Shown one piece after another: positions 47,640-59,744 of a stretch of 64,000 bases of DNA. The translations under genes were made by a program, and so were the position numbers. The notes beneath the pieces were generated by a model. The model was not told the DNA's origin. It was given only the letters and a program-made list of their open reading frames with translations, and ran no database searches. Position 1 is the stretch's first letter; each line of letters opens with the position of its first letter. Source of the stretch: Piper betle (lineage: Eukaryota > Streptophyta > Magnoliopsida > Piperales > Piperaceae); the NCBI GenBank assembly GCA_033002965.1, contig JAURVB010012917.1:62001-126000 (forward strand), in the 5' to 3' direction.

Positions 47640-49936
47640 CTTATCAACTAAAATATATAGAAGTTTATAATTTCTGCACACAACCTTTCACTAGTTTAAA
47701 CTAGCTTCCAGGTTGCTGCAATCACTCCCAAAATCTCTCTCCCACTGATTTGCAGGACAAGTCTTCCGTAGCATTGCACTTGCAATGCAATTTATATGCA
47801 ATCCGCACCAGCAGGTCTTCAGCCACAAGCGTGTAAGAGGGGATGGGAAATAGATAGTCAAATCATCCTTACACGTTGTCACCACTGGACTTACCATTTC
47901 CATGCCTCCAAGCCATGGGGCACCCACGCTTTCCTCAGGTCTATTGTGCTACTACTTTCTTACTTTCCTAAGCTTAGTACGTATAACTTTTTAAGCATAT
48001 ACAGTGATTGTCCAGTTCTTTCAAATAATATATTCATCAATATTATTTTTTGTAGTTGTCCGCCAATTAGAGTCTTCTTCTAACAAATCAAATATTAATG
48101 GCGTCTGGCTGTTCACAACATCAAATTGACAATGTTCTCTTTGTAACTATCTCCCATTTCCTGGATAGATATTAATCATCGCTTTATGTTTTTTTTGTAT
48201 TAATTATGTGAGGAATTGCATCCAAGTTGGCTTATAGTAAAATTTTGGTGCATATCACATACAATATGCATGGTTGCACTAACTGCAAAAAAGGGGACAG
48301 GTTTATACCAAGGGCTTTTTTTCCTAAGGCAGTCCCAGCACATTCACATACCTCACCTACCCACGCTAACACAACAAACCTCTTCAAAAGAAGCCCGAGG
48401 CGAGGTCCTGTAAGACTTTTTCTTTTATTGAGTTAATCTACGACACACTCACACAAACCACCTCCTCACCTCATGGAGTCACAAATACTTACCGAAACAC
48501 CGGCAGTTGATCACATGATCTAAAGCTCTTAAGATGATGTAGTTGCCGACATTTTTGATTGGAAAAACTTGGCACATCTAAACATTTCCCAAGCTTTCAG
48601 GGTCGAGTGAGTGCCATTGGTGCTGGTCATCTTATCCCCGTATTCTCTGCAAAAGCAGTGCCTTTCCCTTCTTTTTCCAGCTCAGCACTTGTTCTTGTGA
48701 ACGATGAAGAGAATCCTGTCCAATCACTGGTCATCATTGTGATTGCCATGGCCAACACCTTAATTTCCCTCGCCCACGTTTTTTATACGCTAAAGGTATA
48801 TCTTGATATTTATGTATGTATATAAAAACAAAAGATACATATTGATTGGACGTTAAATGGAGAAGCTGCCGAGCTCGATGCGTGATCAAGTGCTGTGAAA
48901 GAACCAGGGCTGTTCCCTAGATCTTTGGACAAGTGGTTGGTAGGTGATCAATAAGGTTCATGTAAAAGCTAAAAGCTCTTTCACTCGCCTTTTCCGTGAG
49001 TGGAAAGCTTTGTAATGGAGAAAGAAGAAGAATTGAAAATGTTGGATTCGTGGACGAAGGGGAGCCTTGCCCAGGAGATTTATATATTGGCAAAGTTGAG
49101 AGCCAATGGGGAATCGGAGATGCCATTTTTCCACTACAACATTTTCTCAGGTAAAGTAGGTACAGGTTTTCTTACAGTTCATTAACTTAATTTTAACACG
49201 CAAGCCCGTACATGGATCAGCAGTGAAAATTGAACCTAGAGATGTCCTCTTCAGAAGAATAAAGAATAAAGATGGAGTTGCATGTTATCATGTACAACTA
49301 TGAAGATGGAGTTCTATGTACGTTGTACCCCACATGCATGTCTGAACAACGTCCTGGGTTCTCTCCTTTACAATCTCTATCTTGTTTCGCTTCCATGAGT
49401 CAAGTCAATTATCCGGCAAATTACTAGTAGTCGCTATGCAGATTCAACTAATCCAGCGCATGGTGGTACAAACTACAAAGGCAAAGGAATCTGTTTAAGC
49501 TCTAGCTAGGTACTTCATAAGTTCCAGGAGATTAGTTTTCTAATGAGCAATTTCATTATCTCTCATTCTTTTTTCAAGATGTAACTTTTACACAGGCACC
49601 CACGCCTGCCCAGTAAATACTTAACTCATTTTTGTTAACACACTCCCTAACAGAGCCACCAGGGAATGAAGAGGATTGAGAGGACGTCCATGATGAAAAA
49701 TGAGAATCGAACCTTAGACCAAGAAAAAAAGTGGAATAGATTGAGATTGGAGATAGTTAAAAAGCCAACAGTTATGTAGATGCAAATAAAATAAAATGTG
49801 GAGCAGATATGAGATTAGGATCGAAAGAATGAGTGGGGGCGATGCTTTAGGCCGATGAGGGCAACATTGTGTCGGGTGAACAAAAGGACAAAGTCAGCTT
49901 TGCAAAGTAGGTTCTTCTTCCATGGTTTTTTTGTAA
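47640..49936. other. Upstream region of the MADS gene, no other gene seen
   Basis: This is the promoter side of the minus-strand MADS gene. Open frames at 47796-48083, 48559-48825 and 49000-49185 have no family resemblance, typical exon borders or partners. I could not identify a CArG box with confidence. Confidence 0.45.
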
Positions 49937-52900
49937 GGCTTTGTTTGGATCATAAATTTTGAGAGAAAATAATTTTTTTTTGAAAGTGGAGTGTTTGGAT
50001 TGAAAGAAAATATATTGAAATAAAAAACAGATTTCTAAGAGGCAGGGCCTATAAAAAATCCATTGACAAATTATTTCCTTTTTTCTCTTTCAATTTAAAC
50101 ACATTGTATATAAGAAATGAAGTTTTTGTTTTGTTTTCTTTTTTATTTCTTTCTAAAATAATTTTGTTGTTGTTTTTTTCTCTCTCTCTATCTCGTAATC
50201 TATAAAACAAGACAAACCTTAGGTCTTTTTAGTTGGTGTGAAGTATTATAAATGACATGGAAATTTTGAAATAGTTAATCTTACCATAAGTAGCTATATT
50301 TAATATATTTTTTTATAAAAAATTATTATTAAGTTAATTATATTATATATAAATAGAGTATGATTACATCTAAAAAATAAACAATATTCATAATTACCTT
50401 ATATGGCCCACTATTAAAAAATCGTTCATCAACAACCAATAATTTGTTAATACAAAATCCGGTTGCAAATTAGTGATAGTGTTGCTTTCACATTGAAGCA
50501 GACAGTTTTTATGAGCTAAAGATGGTCGCAAAACATATCAATGGTTTAGTAACCGTTTAGCAACCAATATAGAGACCAAAACTTTGTAATTGTGCCTTGT
50601 TGTCTCTAATTGTAGTCGCAAAGTTATTAATACACTTGCGACTGCTATTTACGATTGCATACTAGTCCCTAAGTTTCATTTCAAAACCAAATGATTTGAC
50701 AATGAATTTGTGACTTTGTTTGCAGTCACAAATCGACATATTCTACATGGACCTCTCATGTGGAAAGTTCATTGATATGAGTATGCAAACTTCAATTCAA
50801 GTGGAATTAATCACGATAATTTAGGTTTTATGGAGGTGGTATATGATGTTGTTGGTCCACATTTTGAGGTTCCTAATCAATCAATATACCACCATGCCCC
50901 ACCGATGAACAACCTAATCCTAAGGCGCTAGCATTTTATGATTTTCTTCAACAAGAAGATCAAGAATATTAACCGAGTTGTGACTATGCATATCCACTAT
51001 ATATAACTACAATGTTATTAAATATACAAATAAGTTATAATGTTGTGAAAATAATATTTGATGAGTGTGTTTTTGTTAAGATCAATGTTTTGCCAAAAGA
51101 GAATAAGTTATCAGATTTTTACGACTCAAAGAAAATGATGAATAAGTAAGGAATGACAGTAGAAAAATACATATGTCCCAATGAGTATATGTCGTTTTGT
51201 AAGGAGACTATTCATTTAGAAGAATGTCTACACTGCAAAGCCCCAAGATATATAACAATGAAGGAAGTTGGTCGTCAAAAGAAAGGTGCAACAGTTTAAG
51301 CGTTGCGATATTTTCCTATTATTAAAAGAATATAAAGATTATTCATATCACGAAAGACCATTGAGTGTATATCTTGTCATGCAGTGAATCCATGGGTCCC
51401 TAGGTAATGACTCACCCTTCACATAAGGAGGCATGTAAACATTTTGATATGTGTCACCCCTCCTTTACTTTAGATCCACGTAATGTAAAATTAGGCTTGT
51501 GTGCAGACAGTTTTAGTCTATTTAGGCATTCAACAAAGTCGTGTTCTATCTAGTAGGTCATCATCATTGTTTATGATTTGTCACTGTGTATATGCATGAC
51601 ACGTCCATTTATATTCTTATTTTTGCTCATTTCTTAAACAAATGAGTCTAGTTAGAATATTGACACATATCTTAGACATGAATGGTTGATAGCTTGTAAA
51701 GGAAGACCTAGAAGAGAATTTTCCATGCATATGTTACAGGGGACTTACAAGCAAATGAAGTAGATGACGTGTACCAAGATGGTCATACACGAACAAGTAG
51801 CCCTCGACTTGCCCCAAAATAACATCTCATTCACTAAATAATTTAGATATAAATTATGAAGTAGATATAGAAGAATTATATGTTTTGCGATCTAACAGAT
51901 ATGAAGAGACTTCATCTTCAGATTTAGAATCACTGTCTGAAGATAAAGAATAATGCAACAACTAATAATGTAAATTTTTTGGAATACTTTTGTAATCCTC
52001 ATATGTGAAAAAAGAAATTCACAATTTTTTTTTAAAAACTTTGTGACTGTAGATATGACTCGTTGTCATTTCTTAGTTCGTTGAGGGAGTTGGTCAAATG
52101 GATCTAGATCCTGTCGCTGAAGTCATGTAGATGAGTCGATTGAATCACCACTAGATGAGCATACCCCTACACCCTCATTGAGTGATGATGTGGAGGAGCC
52201 TCATGCAAATGCCACGGGCAAGGCAGGTAGATCTCGACAACCTTGAGGAACAAACTCACCACAAGCACCAAGATCATCCATATCTTATGGAACCTTATTT
52301 CATTTGATTACGGGCAAATAATGTTTTCATATTTTTACTCTAATATTATGAATTTAATTTTAATGTAGATCTGGGATGAATATGTCTAATCATAATGTGA
52401 ATTTTATAGACTTCTTAATCCAAGTATAACCAAACAGATTAGTGTCACAATTAAAGGCAAGTTCCATGGAGTATATTTTCTGAGGGATATATGGTGTAAA
52501 GAGTGGGTGGTAAATTACATCCACATTCAATTTTTATTATTTACACATGAAAATTATATTGTATAGTTTGTAAAATTATTTAATTTTATTTCAAACAAAG
52601 TATATATAAAGACTGGAGTGTAAACCAGGGCGTGATTTGCCTTTTCCGAGGCATCCCCCAAATTATATAAGGGAATGATGAAGCGAGCGAGTGATACAAC
52701 ACACGCATAGTTGGATACAAGAAACCTTGCAAATTGTGTGGAGGAAGGTTGACCAAGTTGGATTCAACAGAATATCTCGGAGCGCCTCATTTGGGATCAC
52801 TGAGCTATTAATAGACTCTGGGAGCTATCAAAGAAGAATAAGAACACGATGATGGAAAATGACTTATGTTGGTGGATTTGTTAGTTTAGAGATCTATTAA

Positions 52901-53487
52901 AAACACTTGGTATGATTAATTTTCTGTAATTATTTTGTTTAGACATTCGATTAGGTAAAACTTATTTAAGTTCTTTTACAATGCAAGAGAAACATCAGGG
53001 AGGCCCTGCCCCATGGTCAGTTTTCCTTTTTGACCACACATGCCAGAAAGACAAAATAAGGGTGCATATGATGATAAAAAGTATGAGGCTATGACGGTAA
53101 GTTTTCATATTTTATTTTAGTTCTGCTTGTTATAAACTTTTTAAATAAACAAATAAGTGAGTTCTAATTTTCATTTAGAAATATGTTTTTGTCGCCAAAT
53201 TTTAATTGTTGCTTACAATTCGAGCAAATGAAAAAACATGAGTTAAGAGAGCTTTTGTATTATATTTTGTTTTACAGGAAAAGGACCGGTGTGGAGTCTT
53301 TAAATTTCTTACTAGATGAATGTGAAAATATTTTATAAAATAATTATAATTAATTTAAATTCAAAACACATGATAAAAATATTAATATTTTACAAAAATA
53401 TATTGTATATACACGAATTTTAGTTATAAGTTAATCATTTACAATTTCATGTAATTTATATTCCTTTTGTGCTAACCACACAGAGCT
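49937..53487. mobile_element. PIF/Harbinger-like element split by a CACTA insertion
   Basis: The left end GGCTTTGTTTGGATCAT and the reverse complement of the right end, AGCTCTGTGTGGTTAGC, are imperfect inverted repeats. TAA flanks both sides (49934-49936 and 53488-53490), as expected for the 3-bp TWA duplication of this superfamily. The outer parts (49937-50408 and about 53320-53487) align with successive halves of the relative at about 56485-56859. The 2.9 kb between, which holds CACTA transposase remnants, is therefore a later insertion. The element itself has no coding capacity. Confidence 0.65.
50409..53318 (+). pseudogene. Decayed CACTA (En/Spm) transposon with TNP2-type transposase remnants
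   Basis: The left end is CACTATTAAAAAATCG, and the degenerate right end reads TTTCTTACTAGATG. Subterminal DNA has repeated TTGCGAC/TTGTGAC motifs. Between about 50820 and 51700, broken frames read in TNP2 order: NPKALAFYDFLQQ, then FDECVLL, LPKENKLSDFYDSKKMM, CPNEYMSFCKE ... CLHCKAPRYI, LRYFPIIKRI, and HPSHKEACKHFDMCHPSF followed by DPRNVKLGLCADSF. Numerous stops and frameshifts make it inactive. The segment 52050-52800 may be the second (TNPA-like) gene but is too worn to assign. No matching 3-bp target duplication is visible. Confidence 0.75.
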
Positions 53488-53490
53488 TAA

Positions 53491-54234
53491 ATGTTTGCTG
53501 TGTTGTTTTTTCTACGAAAGCTAATAACAATAGTACAGCTGGACAGCCGCATCCAAAACTTAAACTGTACAGAAAAGAATCAATTAGTAGGATGCTTGCT
53601 TTGTGTGTATAAATCTTCCCTGGATGTGAATTGGACTGTTACTCCATGTACGGCACCTAACATGAGTTTAAAATAAGCTCTGGGTCAATCAACTCTTATA
53701 TATAATAATTAAAGAATTGTTAGAAATTGGGTTCATGATTAAATATAGGATTTTTAGCTAATAAAAAATACAACAAATTAAATTATTATACGAGTCTAGC
53801 AGATCTAAAATTGGAGTCTCTCTATATTCTATAGTATAGGCACAACATCTTTTGACTAGATAATTTGAAAGAAATTAAGAAACAGACAAACTAGGACATC
53901 TCAACATTTTTGGAGTACTCTTAAGTATAGATTCGTAATCTATAAGACAATATATTTTGCCGTAAAATACTAGTGGGTACTTTATTTAATCTTACACCCA
54001 TAATGGCTACAAGGTTCAATCAGCTTTAAGCAAATCACCTACCTATTAAAAGTAACAGTGTCAATTTTGTTAGTTTAAAAAGAAACTAAATATTCTTATT
54101 TATAATTCTTTAATTATTTGTCGGGTCTTATAACTAATATTGATGGTAAAACCTTTCAGTGGATTATTTTCTTATATAAATAAGATTTTGTATGTAATTT
54201 TAATCTTCTTTACTATAATATATATATATATATA
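53491..54234. other. AT-rich spacer ending in a TA run
   Basis: No gene. The last 16 bases (54219-54234) are a TA microsatellite that abuts the GC-rich element. Confidence 0.5.
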
Positions 54235-54890
54235 GGAAATAAATTTCCTATGCTTGAGCATAGACAGCTTGCCTGTGCTTAAGTTTGATCTTGGCTGTTG
54301 GATTAAAAAAAAACCAGAGGGGTGGCCGCCGGCGCTGCCACAACGGCGACGGTGGAGGGGAGGGAAGGGTGCTTGGCCACGGGGACGGTCGCGGGGGGGG
54401 TTGCAGCCGCGTGGTCGCGGGTCGCCATGCAGGGGGCGCGGCGCGGCGGGGGTGGCGAGCGGGGGATCGGGGCGGGGAGGGGGCGGCTGGGCACCCGTTG
54501 CCGCAGGAGAGGGAGCCGCGGTGGGGAGGGGTAGGGCGGGGAGGTGGGCCGCCGGGGTGCACCGCTGCGGTCGACCCCGGCTTCGGGAGGGGGTGCGGCA
54601 ACGGGGCAGCGGCCCAGACGGGGTGGGGGGTGGTATCGCCCGGCGGTGGGGCGGCGGGCCGGCTGGGGAAGAGGCGGGGCAGCTAGATCCACCGCCCCGT
54701 TGCCGCCGGTGGTGGGGGGGAGGAGGAGGGAGGGTGGGGAGGGGGTCGCCGCGAGGTTGCGTCGCCGCCCCGTCGGCCGGGGGCGGCGACGGGCGAGGGC
54801 AGGGGTGGCGTCGCGTCGGCCGGGGTGGCGGCGATCGCGTCGGCTGGCGGTGGGGGCGACGCGTCAGCCGAGGGCACTTTTCTATTGTGG
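54235..54890. mobile_element. GC-rich hairpin element, family B copy 2 (right end lost)
   Basis: The left end has palindromes GGAAATAAATTTCC and TATGCTTGAGCATA, then AGTTTGATCTTGGCTGTTGG, which aligns with the element at 24720. The core is G-rich on the plus strand, with CGGGG and GGCGG runs. No matching right hairpin exists; the core ends near 54870. The direct repeat GCACTTTTCTATTG at about 54876 and 54927 suggests rearrangement at this end. The TA microsatellite abuts the left end. The 219-residue open frame here is low-complexity. Confidence 0.65.
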
Positions 54891-54991
54891 ATGGAATACA
54901 TGATCTGTTTTGAGGATAATATGGTGCACTTTTCTATTGGAAGTTTGGAACAAGATGCAACATCATGTTACTCGTTCTTTTGCATGTAGTG

Positions 54992-55975
54992 CCATGATGC
55001 ACGAATCGGCTGACTCCGTGCAGAATCGGCCGATTTAAATTGGATCGGCATCGCGCTGATCCGAGTCGGCCCCGAATCAACTTCGGAATTGGCCGAGTTC
55101 GGCCGATTCCGACCGATTTAACTCGAAATCGGAATCGATTTTTTATGAAATTACTAAAATACCCTAAGTATGATTTTTATTAAATTATTTAAGCATGGGT
55201 AAAATGGTAATTTTGATTTTAAAAACCTAAAATCAAACCCGCTCCCCCCACGCCGCCGCCGCCGCGCCCTGTTTCCGTCCTTCGCCGTGCGTCCTCGACT
55301 TCGGGCTCGCCGCCGACTGGGCTACCGACCTCGCCGCCGACCTCGCAACGTTGCCGCCAACGTGTGGCCGGACCGAATCGGGCTGTGACGCACGAATTGC
55401 CGCCGACTCGCCGCCAATTCGCCGCAGGCTGCGGGCCGCCTCGCCGCCGGCTGCGGGCCACCTACTGTTCGTCCGACCGGGCTGCCGACATCCGACATCG
55501 CCGCCGCGAGACTCGCCGCCGACCGGGCCGGCGGCGGCGACGAGCAGGGGTAAAGAGTGGCATTCTCGTAATTAAAAGTTGACTCGAGTCTAACTCGAGT
55601 CAAAAATAATAATTAATTCTAAATAATTTTAAAAAAATCTTAAAAAATATTTAAAAATATCATAAACTATAATACACAGAATAATATCAAAATAACATCA
55701 ATACCCAATTTTAATATATTTATATTATAAATTGTCAAATTATTATATATGACCGATTAAATTAATTTGGACCGATTCAACTAAACCGATTTTTAGCTGA
55801 TTCAGACCGATTCCGATTCCGATTCCAACTCCCTAGAAAACCGATTCTGATTCCAATTCCGATTCCGATTCTTATCCGATTCAGACCGATTCCTAGCTGT
55901 TCAGACCGATTCCGATTCCGATTCCGACTTCCTAGAAAACTGATTCCGATTCCGATTCCGATTCATGCAACCATG
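54992..55975. mobile_element. Non-autonomous hAT-like element, family A copy 3
   Basis: The left end is CCATGATGCACGAATCGG and the reverse complement of the right end is CATGGTTGCATGAATCGG. The flanking 8-mers ATGTAGTG (54984-54991) and ATGCAGTG (55976-55983) differ by one C/T. The core layout is as in the other copies. The element is longer because its right subterminal region is duplicated: a block with TTCAGACCGATTCC and CCTAGAAAAC occurs twice at about 55800-55960. Confidence 0.88.
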
Positions 55976-55983
55976 ATGCAGTG

Positions 55984-56484
55984 TGATACATGCGGCAATG
56001 TTACCCACTTCATATAGTTCCCACATATTTGTTGCAATCCATGGCCATTCCTACTAAAAGTTTGGTATGAATATTATAGGTGAATTTTATCTACTAGCTT
56101 ACAAAAAGTGAAAGCAAAGATACCATATTTATAGATGTTGATGGACTACTAACAAAAGCTGCTACTTTCTTGCATTATGTTATTCATACAATGCAGTCTC
56201 AATACCGAAGTATATTACTCTTCTCCAGCACATGCAAATCCAATGGGAATACTTACCTCTATTGTTTTAATCATTAGTTCAAATACTTTGAATCTTTTCT
56301 TTCAAGAAGGGAAGCCGGCACTATGAACTTGTATCGCTTGTCTATAACGGGTGAAATGATGATGCGGTCCTAACAGAGCCGGAGTTGGTGAATATTGTAA
56401 GAGGAAGAAGGAAGAATAAGAGAAGATCGAAGGAGAAAAGGGATCGAAAAGGGTAGGACGAGAGAAAGAGAGGAGGAGAGAGTA
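55984..56484. other. Spacer, nothing recognised
   Basis: Moderately AT-rich DNA with a purine-rich stretch at about 56390-56480 (GAAGAAGG, GAGAGAGG). No gene. Confidence 0.45.
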
Positions 56485-56859
56485 AATATATATAATAGAT
56501 AATCTTACAAAAAGTAAATATAATTAATATATTTTATATTAAAATAATATTAAATTAATTATTTTGTATATAAATTAAGTATGATTATATCCGATTGAAA
56601 TTACAAATTAATCATAATTACCTTGTGTATCCCACCCATGTACATTTCCACAAACAAATAAAGTTCTTTTTTTCTCAGAATTTTTTTCATGAAAGAGCAC
56701 TTGAAAAAAGTCATAATTAATTTAGACATAAAACACATTGTAAAAGTATTATTCTTAAGACAATATGTTATACATATAAATATATTAATTTTAGTACAAT
56801 TGACAATTATTTAAAATTTTTATCATGTCATACTTTTTTCGTACTAACCAAACAGAACC
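56485..56859. mobile_element. PIF/Harbinger-like element relic (second member)
   Basis: It aligns with both outer halves of the split element at 49937-53487, across that element's CACTA insertion point (ATAATTACCTTGTGTATCCC here against ATAATTACCTTATATGGCC there). The right end ACTAACCAAACAGAACC has the Tourist-like sequence. The left end appears truncated. No coding capacity. Confidence 0.65.
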
Positions 56860-57378
56860 TCCAATAACCGGCCTTTGAAAGTTCATGGAAAGATATAGCT
56901 ACCTTAAAAAAATAATGCAAGAGAAGATTCTTCAACATCCAAGTTGTGTGCGCCTCAAATATAATGATATTTCTCTTCGCCAAAATACATATCGAGTTCT
57001 CTCTCTCCTTCTCTCTTACTCTTTTTTAAAAAAAGCTGAGTATTCTCTTTAGTTCATTATATTCGATTTGCAGCCCGCAATAGATGTACGCAGAACCCAA
57101 GTTTTCTCCTAGATACGTCCGCATTAACATATAATAAATATCAACACTTATACCATGTAATAAAAATAACCCAATTTAAATACCTAAAATAGCTGTCTGG
57201 GCACAACTATTGCAGCTTAGGTAAATTAATTACTCGCCTATGGAATATAAACCTCTGTTTTCCTAGAAGATTGATTATTATGATATTTGTGTACCAGTAC
57301 CCAAAGTCTTTGGCTAATTTATTTTTATGGGTATGGCATATTTTTTATTGTTTATACTTTGTTATATATATATATATA
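56860..57378. other. AT-rich spacer ending in a TA run
   Basis: No gene is recognised. The stretch ends with TA units (57363-57378) directly before the third GC-rich element. Confidence 0.5.
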
Positions 57379-58874
57379 GGAATGCTACTACGTCAAAATG
57401 GAGTGCATAGGCGTCATTTTTAATTTGGACCATTGGATTAAGATCCAACGATCCAAATCTTTCCTTCCTTTTTTCCCCCTCCCCCGTTTTCTCTTGTACG
57501 GGCCGCGTCCCCCCCCCCCTGTCGGATTCCGCCGCCCCTAGCCCTAACCCCGCCCTCAACCACGGTCCCCCACTGCCCATCGTGCAGCCGCGGCGCCCCC
57601 CCCCACGGCCCTTGGCCACCAGCTTTCGCCCTCAGCCACTCCCACAGCCGTGTTTCCCCCTCACCCCATCCCCCTTCGCCCGTGCTAGCCTCGGCCCCCC
57701 TGCCCGGTGCCGTGGGCCTACTTGCCCCTGCCCAAAGCTGCGGTCCCCCTCGCCCCTGCCCGAAGAGGCGGTCCCCCCGCCGCCCCCGCCTGCAGTGGCC
57801 CCCCTCCCTACGCCGTAGACCAACCCCCCTATTGCCTGCCCCCCCCCCAGCCGGCCAGCGGTGAGGTGGCGCGGCAAATAGAGAGGGGGGGGGGGTGGAA
57901 GAAACAGGGAAGGGTAGTTTTGTAATAAAAACTTAAACTCGATCCCGATTTGAGTTAAATTTTTTATTATGAAATAAATATTAAAAATAGAATAATTTCT
58001 TAATAAATATATGACTTTACTCGATCCCGTGCAGGGGATGTCAGTAATGGTAATTTTGTAATAAGAACTTAACTTGCTCCTTACTCGAGTCAATATTAAG
58101 AAATAAATTTAAAAAAATAAAATAAAATAATTTTGTAATAAAAACTTAACTCGATCCCGACTCGAGTCAATATTATGAAATAAAATTTAAAAATAATTTC
58201 GTAATAAAAACTTAACTCGCTCCTGACTGGATTCAATATTACGAAATAAATTTTCAAAAAATTTAAAAATAAAATACCATAAGATAAAAATTTGACTTAT
58301 CCCTGACTCGAGTCAATATTATAAAATAAAATTAAAAATAAAATAAAATAATTTCAATATAAAAACTTGACTAACTCCTGAGCGTGCAGGGGAGCGACGC
58401 CAGGGGAGGGGGTCGGGGTGGGCCGGGCGGGGCAGTGCCTGCAGGGGGGGGAATATGGATTGGGGCGGTGGGGGACGCAGCTGCGAGAGGGGCCGGGGGG
58501 GGGGGGACTTGGCTGGGGACGGGACGGGGCCGGGGGACAAGCGGCGCCGAGGGGGTGGCGTGAACGGCAGGAGAGGGGGAGGGGAGGGGGGGGAACGCGT
58601 GCGCGGGGGAACGGTGTTGGCCGGGGCAGAGCCTGCAAGGGGGGGGGGGGTGGTGAATATGGACTGGGGCAGTGGGGGACGGCGGCTGCAGGAGAGGCCG
58701 GAGGGGGGACTTGGCCGGGGGCGGGCTGGGGCCGGACCGGGGGGACGGGCGGTGCCGAGGGGGTAGCGTGAATGGCGGGAGGGGGGGGGGGGAAAGGGTA
58801 AAATATATAAAAAAAGTGTGGGCCGTTGGATGAAAATCCAATGGCCCACAATTGCTACGCTGCTAGTCCTCCTC
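57379..58874. mobile_element. GC-rich hairpin element, family B-like copy 3, with tandem core
   Basis: The left end starts GGAATGCTACTACGTC and contains the inverted repeat GGACCATTGGATTAAGATCC. The right end contains GGGCCGTTGGAT/ATCCAATGGCCC and finishes TGCTAGTCCTCCTC. TA runs abut both sides. The plus strand is C-rich in the left third (about 57475-57890) and G-rich in the right third (about 58380-58800), so the two arms could pair. The middle holds degenerate tandem repeats. Its long Pro- and Gly-rich open frames are compositional. Kinship with 24720 and 54235 rests on structure and the GTTGGAT hairpins more than on long alignment. Confidence 0.6.
57918..58390. repeat. About seven degenerate 65-80 bp tandem units
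   Basis: Units start near 57918, 57986, 58051, 58129, 58194, 58275 and 58348. The consensus pieces are TTTTGTAATAAAAACTTAAC, TCGATCCCGACTCGAGTC and AATATTATGAAATAAA. They lie in the AT-rich centre of the GC-armed element. Confidence 0.8.
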
Positions 58875-59744
58875 TATATATACATAGTTGAATAAAAATC
58901 AGGTACATAGTAAAGTTAAAAGTTGCCTTTAAAACCCAATAACATTGAAATGTAATAGTTGTCATCCACATTAAAGGGTACTTGAAGAAATTTTTTATGT
59001 AATACATTGAAGTTAGACCTACGGTGTCATAATTTTTGCATCATAAAATGACGTGTCTGAGCCATGATTTTGTGGCATAAAATACACATGTTAACAACCG
59101 CCAAATTTCACTTTGCGCTCCTGCGTTCCTACCATCAAGGAGCATAAAACATTTAAGGGCTAAACCAACAACTAGCAGTATCAATAGATAGCAAATACGC
59201 GTTCAATCATGTTTTACACTTACAAATCTCGAGAGACCAATCGTAAGTTGTTCTACGCAGAGACATCATAGTTCCCAAATACAACTTAATTCTCAGCTGA
59301 ATTATGGCATACTCATACCATAAAACTCACATTAAAGTAGTACGTACACAGTGGAGTAAGTTGGAGTAACAAAAAACATACATTCACATAAGCTGCAAGC
59401 ATGACCACTCTACAACTGTGTTTTTATACAACCTCAAATACAAAATGCTGTGAGTACTTGGTGGACTTGGTGAGCTATCAGAGCTAATGACTATCACCTG
59501 ATTTGATTTGATAAACTGCATAAAGAATAGAAACACTAAATAAATAGAATAACTTATGGAAGAAATATGATTTGACAGACCAGGTATATATGCTTATTTA
59601 TGCACGATCCAACTTTCTCAGCCCCCAAGCAAGGGCTTCCTTGAAATTCAAACATGAAGAACCCATCAGCAACTATTTGTGCATTCACTCGGGGTCTTAA
59701 AAGACAATAGCAGGCCTCCCAATAACATGGTATCAACCAAAAGA
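58875..59744. other. 3' flank of the KH-domain gene
   Basis: AT-rich DNA; the right part is the presumed 3' untranslated region of the minus-strand KH gene. No other gene is seen. Confidence 0.5.

Noticed and set aside
48559..48825. 88-codon frame with a hydrophobic C-terminal stretch
   Set aside because: It is isolated, without supporting exons or known motifs, in the intergenic DNA upstream of the MADS gene.
53971..53975. TAGTG as the right end of the CACTA element
   Set aside because: It lies outside the right half of the host PIF-like element, which ends at 53487, so it cannot be the nested element's end. The degenerate CTAGATG at 53312-53318 fits better.
54254..54913. 219-codon Gly/Arg-rich open frame
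   Set aside because: Same reason: low-complexity G-rich transposon core, with no conserved motif or start context.
58319..58851. 176-codon Pro-rich open frame resembling an extensin
   Set aside because: There are no SPPPP-type ordered repeats and no signal peptide. Overlapping Pro-rich frames in all three phases show simple C-richness.
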